A stretch of 64,000 nt of DNA from an uncultured Spirochaeta sp. (GTDB lineage Bacteria; Spirochaetota; Spirochaetia; DSM-27196; Alkalispirochaetaceae), in the NCBI GenBank assembly GCA_913030605.1, contig CAJWEZ010000010.1:20797-84796 (forward strand). Reading direction: 5' to 3'. Positions 34,773-43,835 of the stretch are shown piece after piece. Each line of letters opens with the position of its first letter. Within the stretch, counting starts at the first letter, position 1. The notes beneath the pieces are model-generated. The model saw only the letters and a program-made list of their open reading frames with translations, had not been told where the DNA came from and ran no database searches. The position numbers and the translations under genes were made by a program.

Positions 34773-35791
34773 GTGTTCTCCTGTTGTACTGCCACCGGTG
34801 TCCCGGCGCCGGCGGCCGATTCCCGAAGGGCCGCGATCGCCCGCAGAGTGGCGGCGGCGTCGCCGGCGGTGTAACGCGGCGCCGTCCCCGCGCGGACGCA
34901 GTCGGCAAAGTGGGACACCATCAGCTGATACTCGTCGACGCCGCCAAACCGCAGTCGATCGACCTCGCTCCGGCCTGCGAAATGGACGATCTCCGTCGGC
35001 GCCGTCCCCGGGAGGAAGGTGTCCGCCACGGTGAGGTGGCCCTCGGTACCCCCGACCACGCAGTACTCCCGTCGCTCGTCCAGCAGCGAGCTGGTGAGGT
35101 GCGCGACGCGGCCACCGGGAAACTCGAGATACCCGTGCAGGCGCCCGTCCACACCGGTCGGCGTCTCCACGGTCACGGCGCTGGCGTGGGTCGGTTCCGC
35201 GCCAAAAACGGTGCGGGCGAAGTTGACGCAGTAGCAGCCCACGTCCATGAGGGAACCGCCACCGAGGTCGGGTGAGAGCCGGATATTCTTGGGGTTCTTC
35301 ACCCGGAACGTGAACGTGGCGTCTATCGTTGCCGCCTCCCCGATAGCACCGCCGGCGACGTGCCGGATCAGCGCCTCGATCCGCGGGTGAAAGCGGTACA
35401 TAAACGCTTCCATGAGCACCACGCCGGCGCGGTCCGCGGCGGCCTGCATCTCGATGCACTCCGCCGCGTTCAGCGCGAGGGGTTTTTCGCACAGGACGTG
35501 TTTTCCCGCCTCCGCTGCGCGGATCGCCCACTCACGGTGGAGGGCGTTCGGGAGCGGCACGTACACGGCGTCGATCTCGTCGTCGGCGAGGAGCGCGTCG
35601 TAGGACCCGTGGGCCCCGGCGACGCCGTGGTCTTCGGCAAAGCGCCGTGCCCGCTCCCCGTCCCGGGAGGCGACCGCTGCGATCTCGCACCCGTCGGTCG
35701 CGCGAATCGCCGGCATCACCGCCGCCGCGGCGATGTTTGCGGTGCCCATGACGCCCCAGCGGACCGGACGCCCGTCGGCGAGCGCGCTCAC
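34769..35791 (-). CDS. Gfo/Idh/MocA family oxidoreductase (second)
   Basis: 340 aa. Rossmann opening RWGVMGTANIAAAAVMPAIR, the family EKP motif in HVLCEKPLALNAAE near residue 95, and a C-terminal alpha/beta domain with DLGGGSLMDVGCYCVNFART. Members oxidise or reduce sugars, inositols and related polyols with NAD(P). The start is GTG at 35791 in a GTGA overlap with the preceding Gfo/Idh gene. Two distinct members side by side suggest successive or paired redox steps (for example oxidation then re-reduction). Confidence 0.92.
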   Translation of the reverse strand: MSALADGRPVRWGVMGTANIAAAAVMPAIRATDGCEIAAVASRDGERARRFAEDHGVAGAHGSYDALLADDEIDAVYVPLPNALHREWAIRAAEAGKHVLCEKPLALNAAECIEMQAAADRAGVVLMEAFMYRFHPRIEALIRHVAGGAIGEAATIDATFTFRVKNPKNIRLSPDLGGGSLMDVGCYCVNFARTVFGAEPTHASAVTVETPTGVDGRLHGYLEFPGGRVAHLTSSLLDERREYCVVGGTEGHLTVADTFLPGTAPTEIVHFAGRSEVDRLRFGGVDEYQLMVSHFADCVRAGTAPRYTAGDAAATLRAIAALRESAAGAGTPVAVQQENT

Positions 35792-36957
35792 AGCTCCGTG
35801 TCCGATACCCACCGCTTTTCGTAGTGGGACCTGGCCGCCATGTTGATCACTTTCTGGACCCGGGCGCTTTGCAGGAAGTTCCCCTGGTTCTCGTCACCGC
35901 CGGAGACGATCTCCTGCATGAAGTTGTGAACCAGCCCCGCGTAGAACACCTGGTCCCACGACTGCCCGACCTGGTATCCCGGCGGGAAGAAGGCATCCGG
36001 GATCTCCATGTCCACGTACTCCACCGCGTCCTTTGTGGCGCCCTTGAGCGTCTGAATGACACCGAACTCTTCGACCAGGCGCACCTGAAGGCCGCCCTTG
36101 GAACCGAAAATCCGCGCCTCGATACCCGGGTAGTTGCCGACGGTGACGATGCTGGACTGGAGCGAGAACATCGTGCCGTTCTTGCCCTCCCCGATGAAGA
36201 TGTCGGCGTCGTCGACGTTAATGCGTGACAGCTCCGAGTCGAGGTTGGTGAGCCTGCGCTCCTTCACCATGTTCATCATGATTCCGGTCACGCGCTCCAG
36301 GTCCGCGCCGATCAGTTCGAGGCCGATATCGATCGTCGGCGCGCCGTACCCCTCCAGCGAGAAGATGCCGATGCCCTCCGGCGAGAGGTCGGTGTGAAAG
36401 CTGGGCGGCGGATCCGGATACTCCCGGTGGACGCGCTTGTCCATCGGGTACTGCGGGTCGAGCCACTGGGAGTTCTGCTCGTATCCGTTGTACACGAAAG
36501 GGTCCCCGATGAACCCGTCGCGAACGAGACTCATCATGTACTGCACCGCCGGCGCGTACCGGAACGTGAGTCCCACCTTGGTCTTCAGATTCTTTGAGTC
36601 CGCGAGTTCCTGGGCGCGAATGACGTCCTTGTAGTCGTGACAGACCGGCTTCTCGACGAGCACGTGCTTCCCTTCCTCGAGGGCCCGGAAGGTGAGAATC
36701 TCGTGGGTGTTGTCGTGCTGGTCTCCGGCACGGGTAACCACGTCGATTACGTCGATGTCGCTGCGGGACATGATCTTCTCGTAGTCCGTGTAGGCATCGG
36801 GAATGCCGAACTCGCGGGCGGCGTCGGTGGCGAGGTCCTCGTGGAGGTCGGCGATCGCCACCAGATCGCACAGCGGAGAACTCACGTACCCCGGCAGGTG
36901 TGCCCGCCGGCACCACCGGCCCGCTCCGATCACTCCAACGCGCAGTTTGTCGCTCAT
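35788..36957 (-). CDS. Gfo/Idh/MocA family oxidoreductase (first)
   Basis: 389 aa. VGVIGAGRWCRRAHLPGY at the N-terminus, EKP motif in HVLVEKPVCHDYKD near residue 100, and a long C-terminal domain. Start ATG 36957 with AAGGAGA upstream, 25 bases after the ThDP enzyme gene; the longer frame to 37179 is excluded by that overlap. Likely NAD(P)-dependent sugar or cyclitol dehydrogenase. Pairing with a ThDP enzyme recalls inositol catabolism (IolG plus IolD), but neither is a clear orthologue. Confidence 0.92.
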   Translation of the reverse strand: MSDKLRVGVIGAGRWCRRAHLPGYVSSPLCDLVAIADLHEDLATDAAREFGIPDAYTDYEKIMSRSDIDVIDVVTRAGDQHDNTHEILTFRALEEGKHVLVEKPVCHDYKDVIRAQELADSKNLKTKVGLTFRYAPAVQYMMSLVRDGFIGDPFVYNGYEQNSQWLDPQYPMDKRVHREYPDPPPSFHTDLSPEGIGIFSLEGYGAPTIDIGLELIGADLERVTGIMMNMVKERRLTNLDSELSRINVDDADIFIGEGKNGTMFSLQSSIVTVGNYPGIEARIFGSKGGLQVRLVEEFGVIQTLKGATKDAVEYVDMEIPDAFFPPGYQVGQSWDQVFYAGLVHNFMQEIVSGGDENQGNFLQSARVQKVINMAARSHYEKRWVSDTEL

Positions 36958-36982
36958 ATCACTCTCCTTGATGGTCTGTCTG

Positions 36983-38617
36983 CTATTTGTGAGGACGGAG
37001 GATCGTTTCCTCGTACTCCGAAATCTCGATGTGCGCCTCGATGATCGTCGGCTCCTGCGCGGCGAGCGCCTCGCGCAGTGCGCGGCGGTACCCGTCGGCG
37101 TCCGACACGGATCGCACCGGGACGCCGAACAGGAAGTCGGCGGACCGGTCGCCATCCGGCTCCAGGATCGTCGCGTCACTCACGCTGCCCCGACGTCCCT
37201 GTTTGATACGGATCAGACCGAGCGCGCGATCGCGGAGCACGACAAACACGATCGGCAGGCCCTGTCGTCGGGCGGTCGCCATTTCGCCGGCCATCATCAT
37301 GAACCCGCCGTCTCCGGTTACGCACACCACCGGCCGGTCGGGGCGGGCGATGCCGGCACCGATCGCGGACGGGACACCGAATCCCATGGAGGACCACCCG
37401 TTGGACATGAGCTGTGCCGCCGGGTCCGGCGTGCGCCACGCCTGACCGATGAGGTGGGTGTGGGCGCCGACGTCGCAGGTCATGATCCCGTTTTCCGGAA
37501 GCTCTTCGCGCAGGATCGAGATCGCCGCAAAGGGACCGAACAGACCGGCGCGGGGCTCGAGGTCCGCAAACATCCGCCGCCGGCGCTCTGCCAGCGCCGC
37601 CATGTCCCACCCTGCCACGGGAAGGTCCTCCGCCAGCAGGAAATCCAGCGCCGGAGCGATGTCACCGACGACATCGATGACGTGCGGGTACGCACGCCGG
37701 TCGATATCCGCCGGCCGGGGGTCGATGTGGATCAGCGGCACCGTCGGCATCCAGGACTCGTAGTCAAACTCAACGGGGTCGTAGCCCACGCCGATGACCA
37801 GATCCGCCTGGCGGTGGGTTTCGGCGACGCGATCGCTCAGGGCGTGAAACAGAACACCGGCGTACCACGGATGGTCCTCCGGGAGCATTCCCTTCGCCAT
37901 CGGGGTCAGCACCACCGGAACCGCCAGACGCCGCGAGAGCTCGTCGATCGTCGCCGCCACGCCGGGGCGGATCGCCGAAAGCCCCACGGCCAGCACCGGG
38001 CGAGAGGCGCCCCGGATCGCGGCAACGGCGCGGGACACCGCATCCGGCGCCGGCGTGTGGGCCGATGCCGGCAGCCCTGCCGCGGCGGCGCCGCCACCAG
38101 CGGGCTGATCACCGATCCCCGAAGGGAGCCCGATGTGAACCGGCCCCGGATACTCCGCCAGCGCCTCCCGGACCGCCGCGTGTACGATTCCGTCCACGTT
38201 GGCCACGTTGAGCCGGGTGGTCCACTTGGTGATCGGTCGGAAGAGTTCCTGATGATCGATCATCATCTGTTTGGTGCGGCCGAGGGCGCTGTCCGGCGTT
38301 TCGCTGGTGAACGCGATGACCGGGGCGCGATCGAGATACGCGCCGCCGACACCCGTCGCCAGGTTTGTGGCACCGGGGCCGAAGGTTCCATAGCACACGC
38401 CGGGAACGCCGCGCAGCCAGCCGTACACGGCGGCCATAAACCCCGCGCTTGCCTCGTTCGCCACGAGGACGAACTCGATTCCGGCGGCGGCGAACGCCTC
38501 CATGTACGGGAGCCAGTCACCGCTGGGAACGCCGAACACGTGTTCCACACCGTGGACGCGGAGCAGCGCGGCGATACGCTCCGCGACCGTCTGTTTTTCC
38601 ACCTCCGGGCGCCTCAC
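36983..38617 (-). CDS. Thiamine-diphosphate-dependent enzyme, acetolactate synthase-like
   Basis: 544 aa with the three ThDP-enzyme domains. The N-terminal pyrimidine-binding domain carries the activating Glu in VLVANEASAGFMAAVYG (near residue 55) and TFGPGATNLATGVGGAY. The central domain covers about 190-330. The C-terminal domain has GDGGFMMMAGEMATARRQGL, but the usual terminal NN of the ThDP motif reads RD (VFVVLRDRALGLIRIKQ). Asp can replace the Mg-ligand Asn in relatives. Reaction: probably decarboxylation or C-C ligation/cleavage of a 2-oxo acid or cyclic dione. The GTG start overlaps the M18 stop. Confidence 0.88.
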   Translation of the reverse strand: MRRPEVEKQTVAERIAALLRVHGVEHVFGVPSGDWLPYMEAFAAAGIEFVLVANEASAGFMAAVYGWLRGVPGVCYGTFGPGATNLATGVGGAYLDRAPVIAFTSETPDSALGRTKQMMIDHQELFRPITKWTTRLNVANVDGIVHAAVREALAEYPGPVHIGLPSGIGDQPAGGGAAAAGLPASAHTPAPDAVSRAVAAIRGASRPVLAVGLSAIRPGVAATIDELSRRLAVPVVLTPMAKGMLPEDHPWYAGVLFHALSDRVAETHRQADLVIGVGYDPVEFDYESWMPTVPLIHIDPRPADIDRRAYPHVIDVVGDIAPALDFLLAEDLPVAGWDMAALAERRRRMFADLEPRAGLFGPFAAISILREELPENGIMTCDVGAHTHLIGQAWRTPDPAAQLMSNGWSSMGFGVPSAIGAGIARPDRPVVCVTGDGGFMMMAGEMATARRQGLPIVFVVLRDRALGLIRIKQGRRGSVSDATILEPDGDRSADFLFGVPVRSVSDADGYRRALREALAAQEPTIIEAHIEISEYEETILRPHK

Positions 38618-39924
38618 GAGAACATCACCGAGAACAGACGCAGCGCGTTAAAATTGTCGTCCACACCGCACATCTCGCGGATTGAATGCATCGCAAGAAT
38701 CGGTATTCCGACGTCCACCGACCGCATCGGAGCCTGCGTGACCGACGCGGTTCCCGCCGCGGACCCGCCGGGGGAGTCGGCCCGGTTTGCGTAGAACTGC
38801 CACGGCACACCGGCATCTTCGCACAGCCCCCTGAAGGTGGCGATGGAGCTGCTGTCCGAGGTGAACTTCTGCGCGCCGCTGAACTTCGCGACCACACCCC
38901 CGTTGATCACCGTTTCCACGTGGGGATCCGATCGGTCGTGGATGTTCGGGTGCAGCGCGTGGGAGACATCGGCGGAGAACATGAACGACCGGTGCAGTGC
39001 GCGGAGGTATTCCTCGCGGCCGCCGCCGGTGGCCAGGGCGATTCGCTCCAGGACCGCCGCCATCATGGGAGAATCCGCCCCCTGCGGCGAGCGGTTTCCC
39101 ACCTCCTCGTTGTCCACACAGCACAGCACCCTGGTGGCGCCGACGGCGTTGCCATCGTCGTCGCAGCGCGAGAGAGCGTGTACCCCCGCGTGGAGCAGAG
39201 ACAGATTGTCCAGTCGCGTCGAGGAAATGAACTCACCCGCGGTCCCCACCACGGTGCCGCGTTCGAACTCCGACAGCGACAACTCCACATCCAGGATCTC
39301 ATCGGGTGTAACCCCGATCTGCCCGGCAACGAGGTCCAGAACGGTTCCTCCCGCCGCACGGTCCGGTGACACCATCCCGATCATCGGCAGCAGGTCCTTC
39401 TGGGGGTTGAGCGCGATCCCGGAGTTGACCTGCTTGTTGTGGTGGATGCTGAGGTTCGGGATGTAGGCCACGGCGGTGTCAAACGCCACCAGCCGATCCA
39501 CCGGGGCGAAGGGGTCCTCACCGCGGAGCGACACCCGCCCCGCCATCGTCAGGGGACGGTCGAGCCAGGTGTTGAAGATCGGCGAGCCGTAGACCTCCGC
39601 GTTCAACGTGAGATATCGATTGCGTGCGGCGATCTCGGGTCGGGGTTTGATCCGAATCGTCGGACTGTCGGTATGGGTCTGAATGACCCGGAACCCCTCG
39701 TCGGCGACATCGGCGGTCCCCACGACAAACGCGATGAAGGCGGAGCCGTTGACCGCCACCAGATAGCGCCCGCCGCGTTCGAGCGTCCACGGTGCCGCCG
39801 GATCGAGACGCTCAAACCCCGCCTTCGACAGGAGCGCCAGTGCGTTCGCGGTGACGTGGAAGGGGCTCGGCGAACGGTGAATGAAATCGATCAGTGATTC
39901 GGCAAACTCGGCCGCGTTGTTCAT
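38614..39924 (-). CDS. M18 family aminopeptidase (aspartyl aminopeptidase type)
   Basis: 436 aa, normal length. Motifs: VIQTHTDSPTIRIKPRPE near residue 90 (His, Asp), CVDNEEVGNRSPQGADSPM near 270 (Glu pair) and FSADVSHALHPN near 325. These match di-zinc M18 enzymes that remove N-terminal acidic residues from peptides in the cytoplasm. Start ATG 39924 with AAGGAGAG, 24 bases after the OppF-type gene. It links the peptide importer with the downstream catabolic genes. Confidence 0.93.
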   Translation of the reverse strand: MNNAAEFAESLIDFIHRSPSPFHVTANALALLSKAGFERLDPAAPWTLERGGRYLVAVNGSAFIAFVVGTADVADEGFRVIQTHTDSPTIRIKPRPEIAARNRYLTLNAEVYGSPIFNTWLDRPLTMAGRVSLRGEDPFAPVDRLVAFDTAVAYIPNLSIHHNKQVNSGIALNPQKDLLPMIGMVSPDRAAGGTVLDLVAGQIGVTPDEILDVELSLSEFERGTVVGTAGEFISSTRLDNLSLLHAGVHALSRCDDDGNAVGATRVLCCVDNEEVGNRSPQGADSPMMAAVLERIALATGGGREEYLRALHRSFMFSADVSHALHPNIHDRSDPHVETVINGGVVAKFSGAQKFTSDSSSIATFRGLCEDAGVPWQFYANRADSPGGSAAGTASVTQAPMRSVDVGIPILAMHSIREMCGVDDNFNALRLFSVMFS

Positions 39925-39948
39925 GCCTCTCTCCTTGTGCTGCATTAC

Positions 39949-40926
39949 TCACACCATATGGCAGGCGCTGAAGTGCCCCGGCGCCTTCTCTTCCAGTTCC
40001 GGTCGACTGTCCCGACAGACCTGCTGAGCCAGCGGGCATCGCGGTGCGAACGGGCATCCCCGGGGCGGGTCCAGCGGATTGGGGACCTCCCCTTCCAGCG
40101 CCCGCAGCGGGTGCCTGGCCGCATAGGCCGGGTCCGGCACGGGGATCGCCGCCAGCAGTGCCCGGGTGTACGGGTGCTGCGGGTGCTCGAACAGTTCATC
40201 GCGCGAGGTGAGCTCCACGATACGCCCCAGATACATGACGGCGATCCGCGACGAGATGTGACGCACCATGGACAGGTCGTGGGCGATGAAGAGGAACGTC
40301 AGATTCAGTTCCTGCTGCAACCGCTCCAGGAGCGTGACAACCTGCGCCTGTACCGACACGTCGAGCGCGGAGATAGGTTCGTCGCACACGACGAATTCCG
40401 GATCCACCGCCAGGGCGCGGGCGATGCCGATCCGTTGCCGCTGCCCGCCGGAGAACTCGTGGGGAAACCGGTTTACAAACGACGGGTCGAGGTTCACGCG
40501 ACGCAGGAGCTCCCGGCTCCGGTCCTCGCGTTCCTTTTTTGTCAGGTGCGGGTGGTGGATCAGCAGCGGTTCCGCCACGATACTGCCCACGGTAAGCCGT
40601 GGGTTCAGCGAGGAGTACGGATCCTGAAACACGATCTGCATCCGTCGCCGGTACGGGAGCATCTCCTTGCGGGTGAGCCCGGTCAGCTCATCGTCCCCGT
40701 ACCGAACGCTTCCGGCGGTTGCCGGGTACAGCTGCAGAATCGTGCGTCCCACCGTGGATTTTCCGCACCCGCTCTCGCCGACGAGACCGAGTGTCTCCCC
40801 CGGGAACACGTCCATATCCACACCGTTTACGGCGTGCACGGTCTTGGTCTGCCTGAGGAGCCCGCCTTCGGTGACAAAGTGTTTCGTCAGGCCCCGGACC
40901 CGGACAAGCGCGTCTTTCGATTCCAT
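39949..40926 (-). CDS. Peptide ABC transporter ATP-binding protein, OppF/DppF type (second system)
   Basis: 325 aa. Walker [10 protein letters not shown], signature FSGGQRQRI, Walker [13 protein letters not shown], and the C-terminal GCPFAPRCP extension. Partner of the OppD-type ATPase six bases upstream. Distinct from the first-system ATPase, which has DEVVSALD at the same place. Confidence 0.95.
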   Translation of the reverse strand: MESKDALVRVRGLTKHFVTEGGLLRQTKTVHAVNGVDMDVFPGETLGLVGESGCGKSTVGRTILQLYPATAGSVRYGDDELTGLTRKEMLPYRRRMQIVFQDPYSSLNPRLTVGSIVAEPLLIHHPHLTKKEREDRSRELLRRVNLDPSFVNRFPHEFSGGQRQRIGIARALAVDPEFVVCDEPISALDVSVQAQVVTLLERLQQELNLTFLFIAHDLSMVRHISSRIAVMYLGRIVELTSRDELFEHPQHPYTRALLAAIPVPDPAYAARHPLRALEGEVPNPLDPPRGCPFAPRCPLAQQVCRDSRPELEEKAPGHFSACHMV

Positions 40927-40932
40927 CTCTGC

Positions 40933-41907
40933 CTACCTTCCCGTGGGGTTCCAGCACGCCACCGCGTGGTCCGAGCCGACCGGTTCCAGCACCGGGTTCT
41001 CCTCCCGACACCGGTCGGTCACCCGCGGACACCGCGGCGCAAACGGACACCCGACGGGTGGCGACAACAGATTCGGCGGGGCCCCCGGAATCGGAGTGAG
41101 GTCGTGGTGTGCGCCGTCGGTGATCTGTGGAAGCGATCCCAGCAGTCCCAGCGTGTACGGGTGCTGCGGGTGCTCAAACAGATCCCCCACCCGCGCCTTC
41201 TCAACGATGAAGCCCGCGTACATGACCTGGACCTTCTCGGCGAAGTTCGCCACCACGCCCAGATCGTGGGTTATCCAGATCACCGACATGTTTTTCTGGC
41301 GCTGGATGTCTTTGACGAGGGTAAGAATCTGCGCCTGGATCGTGACGTCGAGCGCGGTTGTCGGTTCGTCGGCGATCAGCAGCCGGGGATCACAGGCCAG
41401 GGCGATGGCGATCATAACCCGCTGTCGCATGCCCCCCGAGAACTGAAACGCGTAATCGTCGATCCGGCGGTGCGGCTCCGGAATCCCCACCAGGCGCAGC
41501 AGCTCGATCGCCCGCTCCCGCGCCTCGCGCTTGGACACCCGAAGGTGCCGGACGATTCCCTCCGTGAGCTGCCGCCGGATCGTGAGAACCGGGTTGAGAC
41601 TCGTCATCGGATCCTGGAACACCATCCCGATGTCGCGCCCTCGCCGGTCACGAATCTCCTGCTCCGGGAGCGCCAGGAGGTCCACACCGTCGAAGCGGGC
41701 GGTGCCCGACTCGATGCGCCCCGGCGGTTGCGGAATGAGCTGCAGCAGGGAGAGTGTCCCCACGCTCTTGCCGCAGCCGCTCTCGCCGACGATGGCGAGC
41801 GTCTCACCTTCCTCAACGGAATAGGAAATCCCGTTGACCGCGTGGACTACGCCTTCGCGGGTGTGGAAGCGCGTCTTCAGGTCCTGTACGTCAAGAATCG
41901 TTGCCAC
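40933..41907 (-). CDS. Peptide ABC transporter ATP-binding protein, OppD/DppD type (second system)
   Basis: 324 aa. Walker A GESGCGKS, signature FSGGMRQRV, Walker [14 protein letters not shown]-terminal GCPFAPRCP. The start is GTG at 41907, 12 bases after the permease stop. Powers import of the ligand bound by the family-5 protein at 43836-45491. Confidence 0.95.
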   Translation of the reverse strand: MATILDVQDLKTRFHTREGVVHAVNGISYSVEEGETLAIVGESGCGKSVGTLSLLQLIPQPPGRIESGTARFDGVDLLALPEQEIRDRRGRDIGMVFQDPMTSLNPVLTIRRQLTEGIVRHLRVSKREARERAIELLRLVGIPEPHRRIDDYAFQFSGGMRQRVMIAIALACDPRLLIADEPTTALDVTIQAQILTLVKDIQRQKNMSVIWITHDLGVVANFAEKVQVMYAGFIVEKARVGDLFEHPQHPYTLGLLGSLPQITDGAHHDLTPIPGAPPNLLSPPVGCPFAPRCPRVTDRCREENPVLEPVGSDHAVACWNPTGR

Positions 41908-41919
41908 AGCGCTGCCTCA

Positions 41920-42822
41920 CTACAGGGTCGGATCGAGGGCATCCTGCAGACCGTCACCCATAAAGTTGACGCACAGGACGGTGATCAGAATTGCCATGCC
42001 CGGGAAGATCGTGAGCCACGGCTCCGACGCCATCGTGGCCTGGCTGTCCATGAGCATGTTTCCCCACGTCGGAATCGGCGGCGACACCCCCAGACCGAGA
42101 AAGCTCAGCGACGACTCCACGATGATCGCGTCACCGACGCCCAGCGTGGCGCCAACGACGATCGAGTTGAACACGTTGGGGATGATGTGCCGAAGGACCA
42201 CGGCGCGGTCGCCGGCCCCCAGTGCGTGGGCGGCGGTAACGTAGTCGTTCTGCTTCACCGCGAGGATCGCCCCGCGCACCACCCGCGCCGTCGACATCCA
42301 GCTGAAAAACCCGATGATCAGCATCAGTCCCAGGACCTGGGTGTCGGCGTAGGCACCGAGGACGATCATGAGCGGCAGCGTGGGGATCGAATACGCCAGG
42401 TCGGTGAGCCGCATCAGCAGGTTGTCGATGCGCCCGCCATAGTATCCCGCCGTGGCCCCCACCAGCGTGCCGATGAGCGTACCGATAAACGCCGAGGTCA
42501 GTCCGATCGTGATCGAAATGCGCCCGCCGAAGAGCAACCGGGTGAACAAATCGCGCCCCAGGGCGTCGGTACCGAGCAGGTGAACCGCGTTGGGCCGCTG
42601 TCGGATATTCGCGAGGTCGATCGCATCGAACTCGTAGGGCGCCACGATCGGCGCGGCCATACACAGTACCGTAAGCACGAGAAGCACCACCGCGGATATC
42701 ATCGCGAGTCGGTGTCGCCGGAACTTGCTCCACGCGATGCGCGCGTTGGACCGCTGGACGGTATCGATTCCCTCAACGAGGAGGGCGTTGTCAGTGGCGA
42801 GGCTGTCGTTGTGTTCAGTCAT
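41920..42822 (-). CDS. Peptide ABC transporter permease, DppC/OppC type (second system)
   Basis: 300 aa. A longer cytoplasmic N-terminus (about 38 residues) precedes the first helix (LAMISAVVLLVLTVLCMAAP). EAA loop with AAHALGAGDRAVVLRHIIPN. The start lies inside the end of the DppB-type gene (8-base overlap). Confidence 0.94.
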   Translation of the reverse strand: MTEHNDSLATDNALLVEGIDTVQRSNARIAWSKFRRHRLAMISAVVLLVLTVLCMAAPIVAPYEFDAIDLANIRQRPNAVHLLGTDALGRDLFTRLLFGGRISITIGLTSAFIGTLIGTLVGATAGYYGGRIDNLLMRLTDLAYSIPTLPLMIVLGAYADTQVLGLMLIIGFFSWMSTARVVRGAILAVKQNDYVTAAHALGAGDRAVVLRHIIPNVFNSIVVGATLGVGDAIIVESSLSFLGLGVSPPIPTWGNMLMDSQATMASEPWLTIFPGMAILITVLCVNFMGDGLQDALDPTL

Positions 42823-43768
42823 AGCTGATCCGGGGATCCAGAAAGCCGTATACGACGTCGGCCACCAGGTTGAAGGCGACGACCATGAAGGAGCCCATCA
42901 TCATGATGCCCATGAGCATCGGGTAGTCCCGGGCGTGCATCGACTGGATGAACAGCCGACCGATTCCCGGCCATCCAAAGATCGTCTCGGTGATGACGGC
43001 ACCGGAAAACAGTTTCGCGATGCTCAGAGTCATGACCGAAACGACGGGGATACTCGCGTTTTTCAGGGCGTGGATCGCGATCACCGTTCGCCGGGTAAGA
43101 CCCTTGGCGTATGCGGTGCGCACGTAGTCCTGACGGAGGACGCCCAGCATCGAACTGCGCATGTACCGGGACCAGCCGGCGATGTAGTGCAGCGCCAGTA
43201 CGGTCGCCGGCATGATGATGTGCCGCAGGCGATCGCCGAACGTGTCGACCCCCACCGTCACGGTCCCGGCCACCGGCAACCACTGCAGGCGTACGCTGAA
43301 TATGAACTGCAGCATCAGGCCGAACCAGAACACCGGCATCGCGATCGCAACGAAGGAAAACGCCGTGGCGGTGTAGTCGAAGGCGGAGTACTGCCTGACG
43401 GCGGAGAAGACCCCCAGGGGAATGGCGAGCACCGTGGCGACGACAAACGCCACACCCATGAGGCGCAACGTGTCGGGCAGACGCTCGGCGATCATATCGA
43501 GCACCGGCCGCTGCGTCTGAAAACTGATTCCCAGATCCCCGGAGAGCATCGCCCCCACCCACTTGAGGTACTGGACGTAGACCGGCTGGTCCACGCCGAG
43601 TCGGGCACGGTACGCGTCGATCGCCGCGGGATCCACGAACATGCCGCGGTCAAGCAGCGTCCCCTCCGGTCCCCCGGGAGCGGCCTGAATGATCGCAAAT
43701 ATCACGATCGAAATTCCAATGAGAAGCGGAATCATCTGGAGGATCCGCCGAATTACATACCGACCCAT
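42815..43768 (-). CDS. Peptide ABC transporter permease, DppB/OppB type (second system)
   Basis: 317 aa. Classical start MGRYVIRRILQMIPLLIGIS and EAA loop RTAYAKGLTRRTVIAIHALK. It follows the binding-protein gene after a short gap containing an inverted repeat. Forms the pore with the DppC-type permease. Confidence 0.95.
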   Translation of the reverse strand: MGRYVIRRILQMIPLLIGISIVIFAIIQAAPGGPEGTLLDRGMFVDPAAIDAYRARLGVDQPVYVQYLKWVGAMLSGDLGISFQTQRPVLDMIAERLPDTLRLMGVAFVVATVLAIPLGVFSAVRQYSAFDYTATAFSFVAIAMPVFWFGLMLQFIFSVRLQWLPVAGTVTVGVDTFGDRLRHIIMPATVLALHYIAGWSRYMRSSMLGVLRQDYVRTAYAKGLTRRTVIAIHALKNASIPVVSVMTLSIAKLFSGAVITETIFGWPGIGRLFIQSMHARDYPMLMGIMMMGSFMVVAFNLVADVVYGFLDPRISYD

Positions 43769-43789
43769 CTTGCACCTCTACGAAATAAC

Positions 43790-43804
43790 CGGCGCAGGGC
43801 GCCG
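43790..43804 (-). terminator. Short GC stem-loop between binding-protein and permease genes
   Basis: CGGCGC, 3-base loop, GCGCCG: a perfect 6-bp stem in the 67-bp gap after the binding-protein stop. No U-run. Same placement as the stem-loops after the other binding-protein genes. Confidence 0.5.
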
Positions 43805-43835
43805 TGTCCGGCCCCCTGCACCATCGAGTCTCACA

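Noticed and set aside
34773..35531. N-terminal extension of the DUF885 protein to 35531
   Set aside because: The added residues are low-complexity Arg/Gly-rich and lie wholly inside the overlapping Gfo/Idh gene; the ATG at 34772 gives the normal family start.
39937..42828. A 963-codon open frame on the plus strand
   Set aside because: It is antisense to four clear transporter genes, is rich in Arg, His, Pro and Asp with no domain pattern, and is the kind of shadow frame expected in high-GC DNA.
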